Source: Candidatus Binatia bacterium
Lineage (GTDB): Bacteria; Desulfobacterota; Binatia; HRBIN30
DNA: 64,000 nt
NCBI GenBank assembly: GCA_023150935.1
Contig: JAKLJW010000007.1
Span: 1-64,000, forward strand
Direction of reading: 5' to 3'
Of this stretch, positions 1 through 10,165 are shown in pieces. The notes under the pieces were generated by a model. It did no database searches and had not been told where the DNA came from. It worked only from the letters and a program-made list of their open reading frames with translations. Made by a program: the position numbers and the translations under genes. The first letter of the stretch is position 1, and each line of letters starts with the position of its first letter.

Positions 1-112
1 GCGTTCGGACTAACTCAAGTGGGGGTGAACCAAGCCTACGCTTCGAACCAGATCTCTCAAGGTGCTTTCACCTTCTATTCCGAGCTCAGCCTGATGGGAG
101 CTGGGACTGGCA
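1..112. other. Unresolved left edge
   Basis: The plus-strand frame beginning at base 1 is open from the window edge and reads as protein-like sequence (small, polar and aromatic residues, with a GTGIVAAF-like hydrophobic stretch). It uses more A/T in third positions than its neighbours. This frame runs without a stop into sppA, but its sense ends near base 160, where the next frame starts to look coding. It may be the 3' part of an unidentified gene, a frameshifted reading, or a join. No function is assigned. Confidence 0.25.
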
Positions 113-484
113 TTGTTGCGGCGTTCTCCGGCGGCAACCCGGCAGGCATGCTTGCGGCCGCCCGCCGTCGTCCGCCAGTTCGTCGGCGGCGGGCAGTGGC
201 AGAGTCGGCGCGAGGGGCACGGCCAGCGCGATTGGCAGGTGGAGCTGAAGCGGCGCGACGACGGCAGCGTCGGCGGGCGGGTTACCGTCCTCGGTTCGCC
301 GCTGCTCGACGAGGCGCGAATCGAAGGCCGCATCGACGGCGCCGAGGTCTATGGCGTGCTGGTCGGCCCCGACGACCGGCAGATCGGTACGTTCACCGGG
401 ACACGTGCGCGCAAGAGCCTGAGCGGCACGTACACGTTCGCCGACGGCGACACGGACACGTGGCGCCGCCGGACCCGCCTTTTG
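113..484 (+). CDS. Hypothetical small protein, ends unresolved
   Basis: The second plus frame from about 160 to 480 has the composition of a beta-rich small domain: charged residues alternating with Gly/Val turns, and repeated segments of the type SPLLDEARIEGRIDGAEVYG and GTFTGT...SGTYTFADGD. The only start visible is a TTG at 113. No in-frame stop occurs before 856, deep inside sppA in another frame, so the 3' end given here is only where the coding character fades. Either an indel has removed the natural stop or the boundaries are wrong. I do not recognise the family. It sits directly upstream of sppA on the same strand. Confidence 0.35.
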
Positions 485-516
485 CCCTCCGCCGCCAGGT
501 GCTACAAGAGGCCGCT

Positions 517-2196
517 ATGTTGCAACGGGCGTGGCGCCTGTGCGCAGCCGCGACACTGGGCGCGTCGGAAGCGGTTCTACACGCCCTGGGGCGCCGGCCC
601 CCTTACGCCGTGCTCACGGTCGATCTCGACGGCGAACTCAACGAACAGGTCTGGAGCAACCCCCTGTTCGGCATGCCGCAGCGAATCGATTACCTCGGTC
701 TCATCGCCGCCCTGCGCTGGGCGCGCGAGGACCCGGCCGTGCGCGGCGTCCTTCTGCAGTGCGGCAACATCCACGGCGGTTGGGCCAAACTCGACGAGTT
801 GCATCGCCTGGTCGCCGGCCTGCGGGCCGCCGGGAAGACGGTTTGGGCCCATCTGACCCACGGCGGCTTGCGCGAGTATCTGGTCGCCTGCGCCGCCGAA
901 CGGGTGCTCCTCGCACCCACCGCCACACTCGATATTACCGGCCTGTCTTCCGAAGTCACCTTCGTCGCCGGTACCCTCGAAAAGCTCGGCATCGAACCCG
1001 ACGTCATCCAGATGGGCAGGTACAAGTCGGCCGCGGAGACCTTTACCCGTCAAGACATGTCCGCACCGCACCGGGAGATGCTCGACAGCCTGCTCGGCGA
1101 CCTGTACGACCAGATCGTTGCCGCCGTGGCCGCCAGCCGCCGCCGCCCCGAGAGCGACGTGCGCGAACTCCTCGATGGCGGGCCGTTCATCGCCGGCGAT
1201 GCCCTGAAGCTCGGCCTGGTGGACGCTCTGGCGTACGCCGACGAAGCCGACGCTGGTCTGCGCGCCGCCTGCGACCAGGGACCGGCGATCCGCATGGGCG
1301 ATTACGCGGCCCGCCGGGGCCGTACGATTAGACGCCGCGTGCTGCGCCAGGCCAGGACCACCGTGGGACTGCTCCACATCACTGGGACCGTGAAGATGGG
1401 CGATAGCGTACCGGGAGCCGACGGCGCCAGTGCGACCGGCGTGGTCGCGGCGACGCGCGACCTGGCCGAACTCCGTGAGCGCCCCGACATCGGCGCGATC
1501 GTCCTCCGCGTCGCCAGCCCCGGCGGCTCCGGCCTCGCCTCGGATCTGCTCTGGCGCGAGGTGACGCGGGCCCGCGAACGCAAGCCGGTGGTGGTTTCGT
1601 TCGGTGACATGGCGGCCTCCGGAGGTTACTACGTGGGGGTCGCGGGTTCGTCGGTCATTGCCGGCGCCGGTACCATTACCGGCTCCATCGGCGTGCTCGC
1701 CGGCAAGGCTGTCCTGCGCGGCCTGTACGACCGCGTCGGCATAACCAAACAACTGGTAACGCGCGGCCGCCATGCGGCGCTCTACTCGGACTACCTGCCC
1801 CTCGGCGACGAGGAGCGCGAACTCCTGCGGCGCGAAGCGGCCTCGTTTTACGACGTCTTTCTGGATAAGGTCGCCGCCGGCCGGCATCTCAGTCGCGACG
1901 CGGTGGCGGCGGTTGCCGAAGGCCGCGTCTGGACCGGCCGACAAGCCCTCGCTCTCGGGCTCGTCGACCAAATCGGCGGCCTCGAACACGCGCTCGACGA
2001 AGCCAAGGTGCTGGCCGGCGTCACGCGCGAGACGATCGTCGCTATCGACCGCTATCCGAAGCCGAAGCGGTGGTGGAAACTGTCGCTCAATCTCGCGTCG
2101 CCGCACGCCGAGATCATGGCCCGCTGGTCGTGGTTCGGCGGCCTTTACCGCGAACGGGTCTGGGCCCTCCTCCCGTTCCGTTTCCGATTCTTCTGA
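517..2196 (+). CDS. sppA: Signal peptide peptidase SppA, long (67K-type) form
   Basis: Predicted 559-residue membrane-associated serine protease that degrades signal peptides left in the membrane after secretion. It has the two tandem S49 domains of the long Escherichia coli type. The general-base lysine is in GRYKSAAE (K170) and the nucleophile in MAASGGYY (S368), in the N- and C-terminal domains respectively, as the family's Ser/Lys dyad requires. A hydrophobic N-terminus is short and weak. The frame stays open far upstream, so the ATG at 517 was chosen because similarity to the family begins just after it. It ends 23 bases before glgB on the same strand. Confidence 0.88.
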   Translation: MLQRAWRLCAAATLGASEAVLHALGRRPPYAVLTVDLDGELNEQVWSNPLFGMPQRIDYLGLIAALRWAREDPAVRGVLLQCGNIHGGWAKLDELHRLVAGLRAAGKTVWAHLTHGGLREYLVACAAERVLLAPTATLDITGLSSEVTFVAGTLEKLGIEPDVIQMGRYKSAAETFTRQDMSAPHREMLDSLLGDLYDQIVAAVAASRRRPESDVRELLDGGPFIAGDALKLGLVDALAYADEADAGLRAACDQGPAIRMGDYAARRGRTIRRRVLRQARTTVGLLHITGTVKMGDSVPGADGASATGVVAATRDLAELRERPDIGAIVLRVASPGGSGLASDLLWREVTRARERKPVVVSFGDMAASGGYYVGVAGSSVIAGAGTITGSIGVLAGKAVLRGLYDRVGITKQLVTRGRHAALYSDYLPLGDEERELLRREAASFYDVFLDKVAAGRHLSRDAVAAVAEGRVWTGRQALALGLVDQIGGLEHALDEAKVLAGVTRETIVAIDRYPKPKRWWKLSLNLASPHAEIMARWSWFGGLYRERVWALLPFRFRFF

Positions 2197-2219
2197 CCCA
2201 TGCCGGCACCTGGAGAACG

Positions 2220-4427
2220 ATGGACACCTCGACAGAACATCTCGACCTGATCGTCAACGCGACCCATTGGGATCCCTTTCAGATCCTCGGCCCGCACCAC
2301 GTCGACGGCGGCTGGGTCGTGCGCGCTTTCGTGCCGCAGGCGCGCGAAGTGGACTACGTCCCCGTGGCCGGCAACAAACGCGTGCCCTTGCGCAGGGTGC
2401 ACTCGGCGGGGCTCTTCGAAGCGCGCCTCGAAAGCCGGCCGGAACCCGCGCAGTACCGCCTGCGCATCGTCGACCAACACGGCCACGGCTTCGAAACCTA
2501 CGATCCCTATGCCTTTCCGCCCATTCTGTCCGACTTCGACCTCCACCTCATCGCCGAAGGCCGACACTACACCAAGTACGAAAAGCTCGGCGCTCATACC
2601 GCCGAGATCGCCGGTGTGCGCGGCGTCAACTTCGCCGTCTGGGCTCCCAACGCCCAGCGCGTGTCGGTGGTCGGCGACTTCAACAACTGGGACGGCCGCC
2701 GACACCAGATGCGTGTCCGCGGCAGTACCGGGGTCTGGGAGCTGTTCGTCCCCGGCCTTCAGGAAGGCGACCTGTACAAGTACGAGATCAAGGGACGCGA
2801 GCACGGCTTCCTGGGCGTCAAGACCGATCCCTACGGCTTCCACTTCGAACACCGGCCGAAGACCGCGGCGATCGTCTACGACATCGACCGCTACACCTGG
2901 AACGACGCGGCTTGGATGGAGCGCCGACAGCGGTTCGACTGGCTCCATCAACCGCTCGCGCTGTACGAGGTTCACCTCGGTTCGTGGATGCGGGTCCCCG
3001 AGGAAGATAGTCGCTGGCTGACGTACCGCGAGCTGGCGCCGAAGCTGACGGCTTACGTGAAGGACATGGGCTTCACCCACGTCGAGTTGCTGCCCATCAC
3101 CGAGCACCCCTTCGACCTCTCGTGGGGCTACCAGACCCTCGGTTACTTCGCCCCGACCAGCCGTTTCGGCACCCCCACCGATTTCATGTGGTTCGTCGAC
3201 TACCTCCACCAGCAGGGTATCGGTATCGTTCTGGACTGGACCCCCGCGCACTTTCCGCGCGACGCGCACGGCCTCGCGCACTTCGACGGCACCGCGCTTT
3301 ACGAATATGCCGACCCGAAGAAAGGCGAACAGCGCGACTGGGGCAGCCTCGTCTTCGACTACGGCCGCTGGGAGGTGCGCAACTACCTCATCTCGAGCGC
3401 CCTGTTCTGGCTCGACAAGTACCACGTCGACGGTCTGCGCGTGGACGGTGTCGCCTCAATGCTCTACCTCGATTACTCCCGTCCGGCCGGCGAATGGGTA
3501 CCGAACGTTTTCGGCGGGCGCGAAAACCTGGAAGCCGTCGACTTTCTCAAGACGTTCAACGAAGTCGTGCACCGCTATCATCCGGGCGTCGTCACCATCG
3601 CCGAGGAATCCACCGCCTGGCCCGCCGTCTCCCGCCCGACGTACGCCGGCGGCCTCGGGTTCAGCATGAAGTGGAACATGGGGTGGATGAACGACACGTT
3701 GGACTACTTCTCCAGGGATCCCGTGTACCGGCGCTACCACCATCACCATCTCACGTTCTCGATGCTTTACGCCTTCAGCGAGAACTTCATTCTGCCGCTC
3801 TCCCACGACGAGGTGGTACACGGGAAGCGGGCCCTGCTCGACAAGATGCCGGGCGACCTGTGGCAGAAGCTGGCCAATCTGCGGGCCTTCTACACGTACT
3901 TCTACACCCATCCGGGCAAGAAATTGCTCTTTCAGGGCGGCGAGATCGGACAGTGGACGGAATGGAATTGCACCGAGAGCGTCCCCTGGCACCTGGTCGA
4001 GCACGACATGCACCGCCAGGTGCAGGCCCTCGTGCGCGACCTCAACCGGCTCTATCGCCAGGAAGCGGCGCTGCACGACCTCGAGTTCGATCACCAGGGC
4101 TTCGAATGGATCGACTGCAACGACGCCGACGCCAGCGTGATTTCCTTCCTCCGCTTCGCGCGCGATCGCCGGAACTTCCTTGTGGTGGTGTGCAACTTCA
4201 CGCCCGTGGCGCGCCTCGGCTACAGCGTCGGCGTACCGGCCGGCGGCGCTTACCGCGAGGCGCTGAACAGCGACTCCGAGTACTACGGCGGCAGTAACGT
4301 CGGCAATGGCCTCGGCGTCACCGCGGAGCAGAGAACCTGTCACGGCCGGCCGTTCTCGCTGTTGGTCGACGTCCCACCGCTCGGGGCGATCGTCCTGAAA
4401 CCCACGGCCACGACGGAAGGTCCGTGA
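2220..4427 (+). CDS. glgB: 1,4-alpha-glucan branching enzyme GlgB
   Basis: Cytosolic GH13 enzyme of 735 residues that makes alpha-1,6 branches in glycogen; the length matches the usual 730 or so. The N-terminal CBM48 region contains [20 protein letters not shown]. The GH13 barrel has the nucleophile in LRVDGVASM (D409), the acid/base in the AEEST motif (about E462), and the transition-state HD pair in [12 protein letters not shown]. The frame is open upstream into sppA, and the ATG at 2220 gives the family-typical N-terminus. No glycogen synthase or phosphorylase lies in the window, so glgB is separated from the rest of its pathway here. Confidence 0.95.
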   Translation: MDTSTEHLDLIVNATHWDPFQILGPHHVDGGWVVRAFVPQAREVDYVPVAGNKRVPLRRVHSAGLFEARLESRPEPAQYRLRIVDQHGHGFETYDPYAFPPILSDFDLHLIAEGRHYTKYEKLGAHTAEIAGVRGVNFAVWAPNAQRVSVVGDFNNWDGRRHQMRVRGSTGVWELFVPGLQEGDLYKYEIKGREHGFLGVKTDPYGFHFEHRPKTAAIVYDIDRYTWNDAAWMERRQRFDWLHQPLALYEVHLGSWMRVPEEDSRWLTYRELAPKLTAYVKDMGFTHVELLPITEHPFDLSWGYQTLGYFAPTSRFGTPTDFMWFVDYLHQQGIGIVLDWTPAHFPRDAHGLAHFDGTALYEYADPKKGEQRDWGSLVFDYGRWEVRNYLISSALFWLDKYHVDGLRVDGVASMLYLDYSRPAGEWVPNVFGGRENLEAVDFLKTFNEVVHRYHPGVVTIAEESTAWPAVSRPTYAGGLGFSMKWNMGWMNDTLDYFSRDPVYRRYHHHHLTFSMLYAFSENFILPLSHDEVVHGKRALLDKMPGDLWQKLANLRAFYTYFYTHPGKKLLFQGGEIGQWTEWNCTESVPWHLVEHDMHRQVQALVRDLNRLYRQEAALHDLEFDHQGFEWIDCNDADASVISFLRFARDRRNFLVVVCNFTPVARLGYSVGVPAGGAYREALNSDSEYYGGSNVGNGLGVTAEQRTCHGRPFSLLVDVPPLGAIVLKPTATTEGP

Positions 4428-5593
4428 TGCTCCGGTCGGAATCGATCGCCGGCCGCCCCGAGGATGTGGGTATCGACAGCAGGCGGCTCGAAGCTCTGTT
4501 CGCGCGCGCCGGCCGCGACGTCGACGAAGGCGTTCTGCCGAGTGCGCAGGTGGCGGTGGCACGCCACGGCCGGCTTGCCGGCGTGCGGACGTTCGGTCGT
4601 GCCACCCAGGGCGGCGTCGACGCGCCGGCCACCGACGCAACGCTTTACAGCGTGTTCTCCGTTACCAAGGCGGCCATCGCGGTGTCGGTGTGGCAACTGC
4701 TGGAAGCCGGCAAGTTGAACCTCGCGGAACGCGTGGCCGAGGTCATCCCCGAGTTCGGCACGAACGGCAAGGAGGTCATTACCATCGAGCAGCTTCTGCT
4801 GCTCGTCGGCGGCTTTCCCTACGCTCCGTTTCATCCCGATCACTGGGACGACCGCGGGCGACGGCTCGCCGCCTTCGGCAAGTGGCGTCTGAACTGGGAA
4901 CCCGGCAGTCGCTACGAGTACCACCCGACCTCGGCGCACTGGGTGCTCGCCGAACTCATCGAGCGGCGCTCCGGCGAGGACTACCGCGACTACGTGCGCA
5001 ATCGTGTGACCGGACCGATGGGCCTCGACGAGTACTTCCTCGGCCTGCCGGCCGAGCACAACCACCGCGTCGCCGACGTCTGTTACGTGGGTGCACCGCT
5101 CGCGCCACCGGGCGGCTGGAAGGACGTAACCCCGGATGCGATCCTGCAACTGAACCGGCCCGAGCTGCGTCTGATCGGCATTCCGGGCGGCGGGGCCGTA
5201 GCGAGTGCGGCAGAGCTGGCGATGTTTTACCAGACCTTGCTCGCCGGCGGAGTTACGCCGAACGGGACCCGCATTCTCGCGACCGAGACGATCGTCTGCG
5301 CAACCCGCGTTCGCACGCAGGATCACCACCGCGACCCCATCCTCGACATCCCGGTCAACCGGGCGCTCGGGGTCGTGGTCGCCGGAGCCGATGGCTGCGC
5401 CCACCTGCGCGGCTTCGGCCATGCTGCGTCACCGTGCGCCTTCGGCCACGGGGGAGCGGGCGGTCAGGTGGCATGGGGCGACCCTGCAACCGGGATCTCT
5501 GTCGGCTATTGCACCAACGGCTTCGTCGACTGGCTCACCGCCGGCCGCCGCACCACCGCGATTTCGACCCTGGCGGCGCAGTGCGTGGCGTGA
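4427..5593 (+). CDS. Serine hydrolase of the beta-lactamase / class C family
   Basis: About 388 residues with the penicillin-binding/beta-lactamase fold. The active-site SxxK is SVTK (S78, K81), followed by the helix AAIAVSVWQLLEAGKL typical of esterase EstB-like members. The second motif, normally YxN, is altered (YEYHPTSAHW). No signal peptide is visible, so it is probably a cytosolic esterase or peptidase rather than a resistance enzyme. The start overlaps the glgB stop (GTGATG), so translation is likely coupled; a GTG at 4424 is an alternative start. Substrate unknown. Confidence 0.8.
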   Translation: MLRSESIAGRPEDVGIDSRRLEALFARAGRDVDEGVLPSAQVAVARHGRLAGVRTFGRATQGGVDAPATDATLYSVFSVTKAAIAVSVWQLLEAGKLNLAERVAEVIPEFGTNGKEVITIEQLLLLVGGFPYAPFHPDHWDDRGRRLAAFGKWRLNWEPGSRYEYHPTSAHWVLAELIERRSGEDYRDYVRNRVTGPMGLDEYFLGLPAEHNHRVADVCYVGAPLAPPGGWKDVTPDAILQLNRPELRLIGIPGGGAVASAAELAMFYQTLLAGGVTPNGTRILATETIVCATRVRTQDHHRDPILDIPVNRALGVVVAGADGCAHLRGFGHAASPCAFGHGGAGGQVAWGDPATGISVGYCTNGFVDWLTAGRRTTAISTLAAQCVA

Positions 5594-5733
5594 TCCGGCT
5601 GTCGGGCTCCAATACGCCGGATCGATGACCGCTCGACCCGGGCGGGCAACCCGGCGAGGCCGGACAGCCTACCTGGCGCCGCGACGGTCTGCGCCCCTTT
5701 GACTTTGCTCTCCCGAGGCTCAACTCTACGGCG

Positions 5734-6594
5734 ATGGACTACCAGCATATCCTCTACACCGTTGACGGATCGATCCTCACGATCACGTTGAACCGCCCGG
5801 AGAAGCTCAACGCCTTCACGACGCGGATGCAGCACGAACTCATTGACGCCTGCGACCGGGCCGACGCCGACGACTCCATCCGCGCGATCGTCGTAACCGG
5901 TGCCGGGCGGGCCTTCTGCGCCGGCGCCGATCTGTCCGGAGGCGGCGCCACCTTCGACAGCAGTCGCGGTCCGCGCCCCGAGACCCTCGACGAGCACCGC
6001 GACGGCGGCGGTCAGGTCACGCTGCGCATCTTCGACCTCACCAAACCGATCATCGCCGCCATCAACGGGCCGGCCGTCGGCGTCGGCATCACCATGACCC
6101 TGCCGATGGACATCCGTATCGCCGCCGACACCGCAAAGATGGGATTCGTGTTCACCAGACGTGGCATCGTCCCAGAAGCCTGCAGTAGCTGGTTCTTGCC
6201 CCGCCTCGTCGGGATCGGCCGCGCCGCCGAGTGGGTTTACACCGGTCGCGTCTTCCCCGCCGCCGAGGCGCTGGCCGGCGGACTGGTTTCGCGTATCGTC
6301 GCTCCCGAGGCCCTGCTCGATACCGCCTACGGCCTCGCCAACGAAATCGCCGGCGGCACGTCCGCCGTATCCGTCGCCTTGTCCCGCCAGCTCCTCTGGC
6401 GCATGCTGGGAGCGGATCATCCAATGGCGGCGCACCGGATCGACTCGCAGTGCATCTACTGGATGGGCCGGTCCGCCGACGCGGTCGAAGGCGTCACGTC
6501 ATTTCTCGAGAAACGGCCGCCGCAGTTCACGATGCGACCGAGCACCAACATGCCGCCATTCTACCCGTGGTGGCCGCCCCGGCCCTTCAAGTGA
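5734..6594 (+). CDS. Enoyl-CoA hydratase/isomerase family protein (crotonase)
   Basis: A 286-residue crotonase-fold enzyme. The N-terminal strand carries ITLNRPEKLNAF, and the oxyanion-hole segment is GAGRAFCAGADLSGG. The second oxyanion/catalytic helix is followed by RGIVPEACSSWFLPRLVG, which keeps one glutamate in the region used by hydratases. The C-terminal part after residue 245 includes FLEKRPPQF, typical of the family. Likely acts on a 2-enoyl-CoA in fatty-acid or related acyl-CoA breakdown, consistent with two acyl-CoA dehydrogenases 1.1 kb downstream. The exact substrate cannot be read from sequence. Confidence 0.88.
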   Translation: MDYQHILYTVDGSILTITLNRPEKLNAFTTRMQHELIDACDRADADDSIRAIVVTGAGRAFCAGADLSGGGATFDSSRGPRPETLDEHRDGGGQVTLRIFDLTKPIIAAINGPAVGVGITMTLPMDIRIAADTAKMGFVFTRRGIVPEACSSWFLPRLVGIGRAAEWVYTGRVFPAAEALAGGLVSRIVAPEALLDTAYGLANEIAGGTSAVSVALSRQLLWRMLGADHPMAAHRIDSQCIYWMGRSADAVEGVTSFLEKRPPQFTMRPSTNMPPFYPWWPPRPFK

Positions 6595-6605
6595 GCCGCC
6601 AGCCG

Positions 6606-7616
6606 ATGTCTCAACCCGACTCCCTCGAAGCGCTCTTCGATCTCCTCTTTTCGTTCGTGCGCACCGGAGTGGTCAAGGCGGCGATCGACCTCGATCTGTT
6701 CACCTACATCTCGCGCGGGCGCAACACCGTCGACGCCGCTGCGCTCGCCACCCACGCCGACGAGAGGGGCGTGCGCATCCTGCTCAATGCGCTGGTCGCC
6801 CAGGGATTGCTCGCCAAGCAAGCCGGCCAGTACGAGCTGACGCCGGTGGCGGAGCAGTTCCTCGTCAAGGACTCGGCCCTTTACGCCGGCGGCTTCGCGC
6901 GCGTTACCGCCAACCCCATCATCTGGGACGCCGTCGGCCAGCTCAGCGATATCGTGAGGACCGGGCAGCCGCCCGAGTCGATCGTTCACGTTCCGGATCA
7001 CGACTTCTGGCTGGAGTTCTGCGAGGCGTCCGAACGCACCTCCGCCTACACCGCGGCACTGGTCGCGGACGCGCTCCCGCTGGCCACCGACCGCCCGGTC
7101 GAGGTGCTCGACGTTGCGTGCGGTTCCGGCGTCTACGGTTTCACCATTCTGGAGCGCTGGCCGCAGGCCCGCGTAACGGCCCTAGATTGGAAAGACGTCG
7201 TCAGGGCGGCGCAACAGACCGCGCAGCGCCGCGGCCTGGCCGAGCGCATGAACTGGATCGCCGGCAGCGCCTTCGACACGCCGATCCCTCAGGGCCGCTT
7301 CGATCTCGTGCTCGCCAGCCATTTCATTCATCATTTTCCGCCCGCGCAGGTGATCCACCTGGCGATGCGCTTCATTCGCGCGCTCAAGCCCGGCGGCACG
7401 CTCGCGCTGCACGAGTGGGTCGCCGACGACGAGCGCACCACCCACGGACCGGCTCTGATGTTTGCCGTCCTCATGCTGGCGTCCACCGCCAGCGGCGACG
7501 TCTATACCTTCCGCGAGTTCACTGAAATGCTCGAAGCCGCCGGATTCGGCGGCGTAAGACGGGCACCGCTCGGACGCCACGGCACCGAGGTAGTGCTGGC
7601 GCGCAGAGAGGAGTGA
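6606..7616 (+). CDS. SAM-dependent O-methyltransferase, class with N-terminal dimerisation domain
   Basis: A 336-residue methyltransferase of the Methyltransf_2 / hydroxyneurosporene-type architecture. A winged-helix-like dimerisation domain (residues ~10-90) is followed by a Rossmann domain with the SAM-binding motif VLDVACGSGVYGF and the acidic strand end VTALDW. The region around FDLVLASHFIHHF is the usual motif III. The family methylates small hydroxylated aromatic, polyketide or carotenoid substrates; which one is unknown. The ATG at 6606 lies 12 bases after the crotonase stop; a GTG at 6591 overlapping that stop is also possible, so the two are probably co-transcribed. Confidence 0.82.
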   Translation: MSQPDSLEALFDLLFSFVRTGVVKAAIDLDLFTYISRGRNTVDAAALATHADERGVRILLNALVAQGLLAKQAGQYELTPVAEQFLVKDSALYAGGFARVTANPIIWDAVGQLSDIVRTGQPPESIVHVPDHDFWLEFCEASERTSAYTAALVADALPLATDRPVEVLDVACGSGVYGFTILERWPQARVTALDWKDVVRAAQQTAQRRGLAERMNWIAGSAFDTPIPQGRFDLVLASHFIHHFPPAQVIHLAMRFIRALKPGGTLALHEWVADDERTTHGPALMFAVLMLASTASGDVYTFREFTEMLEAAGFGGVRRAPLGRHGTEVVLARREE

Positions 7617-7621
7617 GATGC

Positions 7622-7637
7622 GTCCCGGGCCCGGGAC
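7622..7637. repeat. 16-bp perfect palindrome GTCCCGGGCCCGGGAC
   Basis: A perfect inverted repeat lies five bases after the methyltransferase stop. Three further CCCGGG-type words follow within 80 bases before the acyl-CoA dehydrogenase start. It could act as a transcript hairpin between the two genes; there is no T tract, so a terminator role is doubtful. Confidence 0.4.
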
Positions 7638-7718
7638 TTGAAGACCCGGGTCCGAAGTCCAACGTTCGAGTCGGTGTTCCCGGGCCGCGGGTCCGGAACC
7701 GCAGGTGGGGAGTTATCG

Positions 7719-8900
7719 ATGGATCTCTCGTTTACGCCGGAGCAGGAAGCCTTTCGCCGGCAGGTACGCGCCTGGGTCAAGGCCAACCTGCCAAAACGCG
7801 ACCCGGAAGCGGGATCGTTGGAATCCGGCGACCCCCGCCGGATTCGCATGCTCAAGGCCTGGCAGCGCAAGCTCTACGATGCCGGCTACGTCGCCATGGG
7901 TTGGCCACGCGAATACGGTGGCCAGGGGGCGGACGTCGTTCAGCAGACCATCGTCAACGAGGAGCTGATCGTCGCCCGCGCCCCCGGACTGGTCGGTGGC
8001 ATGGGCATCCAGATGGTCGGTCCGACCCTCATCCAGCACGGCACCGAGGAACAGCGCCGGCGCTTTCTTCCGAAGATCCTCACCGCCGAAGAGATCTGGT
8101 GCCAGGGCTACTCCGAACCCGGCTCCGGTTCCGATCTTGCCTCGCTGCGCACCCGGGCCGAGCTCGTCGGCGATGAGTTCATCATCAACGGGCAGAAGGT
8201 CTGGACCTCCAACGCTCACTTCGCCGATTGGATGTTCTGTCTCGTACGGACCGATCCCGAAGCTCCCAAGCACCGCGGCATTTCCTATGTGCTCATCGAC
8301 ATGAAGACGCCCGGCATCGCCGTGCGCCCGCTCATCCAGATGACCGGCGAACCCGGGTTCAACGAGGTCTTCTTCGATGACGTACGCATCCCACGGGAGA
8401 ACCTCGTTGGCGAGCTGAATCAGGGCTGGCTGGTCGCTAATGCGACCCTGCAGCACGAACGCAACATGCTCGGCTCGACGACCACCACGCAGATGATGAT
8501 GAACGGCCTGTTGCGGCTGGCCAGGACCTGTCAACGCAACGGCCGGGCAGCCGCCGACGATCCGGTCGTTCGGCAACAACTCGCCGACCTGATCATTCGT
8601 GTCGAAACCATGAAGTACCACGCCTATCGGCAGCTCACCGACGCGATTCGTAAGCGACCGCCAGGCATCGGGGCGTCAGTGAACAAGCTCGTGTCCACCG
8701 AACTGAACCACGACATCGCGGCGATGGCGCTCGACGTGATGGGCCCGTACGGCTCGCTTGGCCGGGGCGCCGCCGACGCCCACGACCGCGGCGACTGGCC
8801 GATCCATTTCATGTTCTCGTTGGGCTTGATCATCGGCGGCGGCACATCGCAGATTCAAAAGAACATCATCAGCGAACGCGGGCTGGGCATGCCGAGATAG
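7719..8900 (+). CDS. Acyl-CoA dehydrogenase, catalytic-type subunit
   Basis: FAD-dependent acyl-CoA dehydrogenase of 393 residues, which introduces a 2,3 double bond into an acyl-CoA thioester. The N-terminal helical domain starts MDLSFTPEQEAFRRQVRAW. The middle domain carries WCQGYSEPGSGSDLAS and the FDDVRIPRENLVGE segment, and the C-terminus has the FAD/adenine-binding IIGGGTSQIQKNI stretch. In place of the YEGT glutamate found in short-chain enzymes there is a GGGT, as in FadE17/FadE29-like members. The ATG at 7719 fits the family start; the frame is open upstream. It is followed by a second dehydrogenase gene after 70 bases. Confidence 0.9.
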   Translation: MDLSFTPEQEAFRRQVRAWVKANLPKRDPEAGSLESGDPRRIRMLKAWQRKLYDAGYVAMGWPREYGGQGADVVQQTIVNEELIVARAPGLVGGMGIQMVGPTLIQHGTEEQRRRFLPKILTAEEIWCQGYSEPGSGSDLASLRTRAELVGDEFIINGQKVWTSNAHFADWMFCLVRTDPEAPKHRGISYVLIDMKTPGIAVRPLIQMTGEPGFNEVFFDDVRIPRENLVGELNQGWLVANATLQHERNMLGSTTTTQMMMNGLLRLARTCQRNGRAAADDPVVRQQLADLIIRVETMKYHAYRQLTDAIRKRPPGIGASVNKLVSTELNHDIAAMALDVMGPYGSLGRGAADAHDRGDWPIHFMFSLGLIIGGGTSQIQKNIISERGLGMPR

Positions 8901-8970
8901 GGGTGTCGCTCGTCGTTTGTTATTGGTCTGGAGACCAGAACCCGCACTTCCCTACCCCGAGGTACCCTCC

Positions 8971-10104
8971 ATGGACTTCGCCCTTTCCGAGGAACAGGAG
9001 CTTCTGCAACAGAGCGCGCGCGACTTCCTGGCGCGCGAGTGCGCGCCGACCGTGGTGCGCCAGACAATGGCCACGCCGGAGGGATATTCGCCGGCGCTGC
9101 ACCAGAAGATGGCCGCCCTCGGCTGGACCGGCCTCGTCATCCCGGAGAAGTTCGGCGGTCTCGGGCTCGGCCTTCTCGACCTTGCCGTGCTCTGCGAGGA
9201 ATTGGGCCGCGCCGCGGTTCCCGGACCGTTCTTCGCCACGGCGGTGCTCGGAGCGTTGAGCCTCGTCCACGCGCGAGGAGCGACCGCGCAGCAGAAACTC
9301 TGGCTGCCGCAGATCGCGGCGGGGGAAGCTCTGGCAACGCTCGCCGTCTCCGAGGGCGAGCCGTGTCCGACCCCGGCTGCGATCCGAACCAGGTGCACTT
9401 CGACACGTAGCAGCTTTCGTCTGTCGGGAACCAAGCTATTCGTGCCCGACGCCCACGTTGCCGATCTCATCGTCACGGCGGCTCGCACCCGCGGTCGCGA
9501 CGCCGACGGCGTCTGCCTGTTCGCCGTCCCCCGTGATACCCCGGGAGTCACCGTCCGGCCCCTGCCCGACGTCGATCAGACGCGGCGACCGTGCGCCGTG
9601 GAGCTGCGCGACGTCGAACTGCCGAAGAGTGCGCGGCTGGCCGACGAGCCGGCCGGCTGGCGGGCTCTGAGCCGGGTCACGGATGCCGCCTGCGTCACCA
9701 TCGCCGCCGACAGTCTCGGCGGATCGCAACGCGCCCTGGAAATGGCGGTCGATTATGCCAGGACCCGCGAGCAGTTCGGCCGGCCGATCGGCTCGTTCCA
9801 GGCGCTCAAGCACATGGCGGCCGAGATGGTCAGCGAGATCGAGCCGGCGCGGTCGCTGGTCTGGTACGCTGCGTACGCGTACGACCACGAGCCGAGGCGT
9901 GCCGGTCTCGCCGCCGCCATGGCGAAGGCCCGACTCACCGATATCTACAGTCGAACCACGAACCGCGCCGTCCAGATGCACGGCGGCATCGGTTTCACGT
10001 GGGAGCACGACATGCAGCTCTGGTTCAAGCGCGCCCTGTGGAACCGCACCGCCTTCGGGGACGCGGTGTTCCACCGCGAGCGGGTGGCCACACTGTCGGT
10101 CTAG
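8971..10104 (+). CDS. Acyl-CoA dehydrogenase, partner-type subunit
   Basis: A 377-residue acyl-CoA dehydrogenase-fold protein beginning MDFALSEEQELLQQSARDF. It retains the C-terminal ARTREQFGRPIGSFQALKH and MHGGIGFTWEHDMQLWFKRA segments. The middle FAD-contact region is weaker than in its neighbour. Adjacent dehydrogenase genes of this kind encode alpha2-beta2 heteromers (for example FadE28-FadE29 of mycobacteria) in which one subunit type supplies the active site. I infer the same arrangement here. Substrates of known heteromers are bulky CoA esters such as sterol side chains, but nothing in the window fixes the substrate. Confidence 0.88.
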   Translation: MDFALSEEQELLQQSARDFLARECAPTVVRQTMATPEGYSPALHQKMAALGWTGLVIPEKFGGLGLGLLDLAVLCEELGRAAVPGPFFATAVLGALSLVHARGATAQQKLWLPQIAAGEALATLAVSEGEPCPTPAAIRTRCTSTRSSFRLSGTKLFVPDAHVADLIVTAARTRGRDADGVCLFAVPRDTPGVTVRPLPDVDQTRRPCAVELRDVELPKSARLADEPAGWRALSRVTDAACVTIAADSLGGSQRALEMAVDYARTREQFGRPIGSFQALKHMAAEMVSEIEPARSLVWYAAYAYDHEPRRAGLAAAMAKARLTDIYSRTTNRAVQMHGGIGFTWEHDMQLWFKRALWNRTAFGDAVFHRERVATLSV

Positions 10105-10165
10105 GCCGGCGTTCCGCTCCTCGACCCGGACAGGGTAACCGCGTACCCACCGACCCCTGGCATTC

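Noticed and set aside
4427..5593. True antibiotic-resistance beta-lactamase
   Set aside because: Only the SxxK fold is shared; there is no signal peptide, the YxN motif is altered, and linkage to glgB favours an esterase or peptidase-like role.
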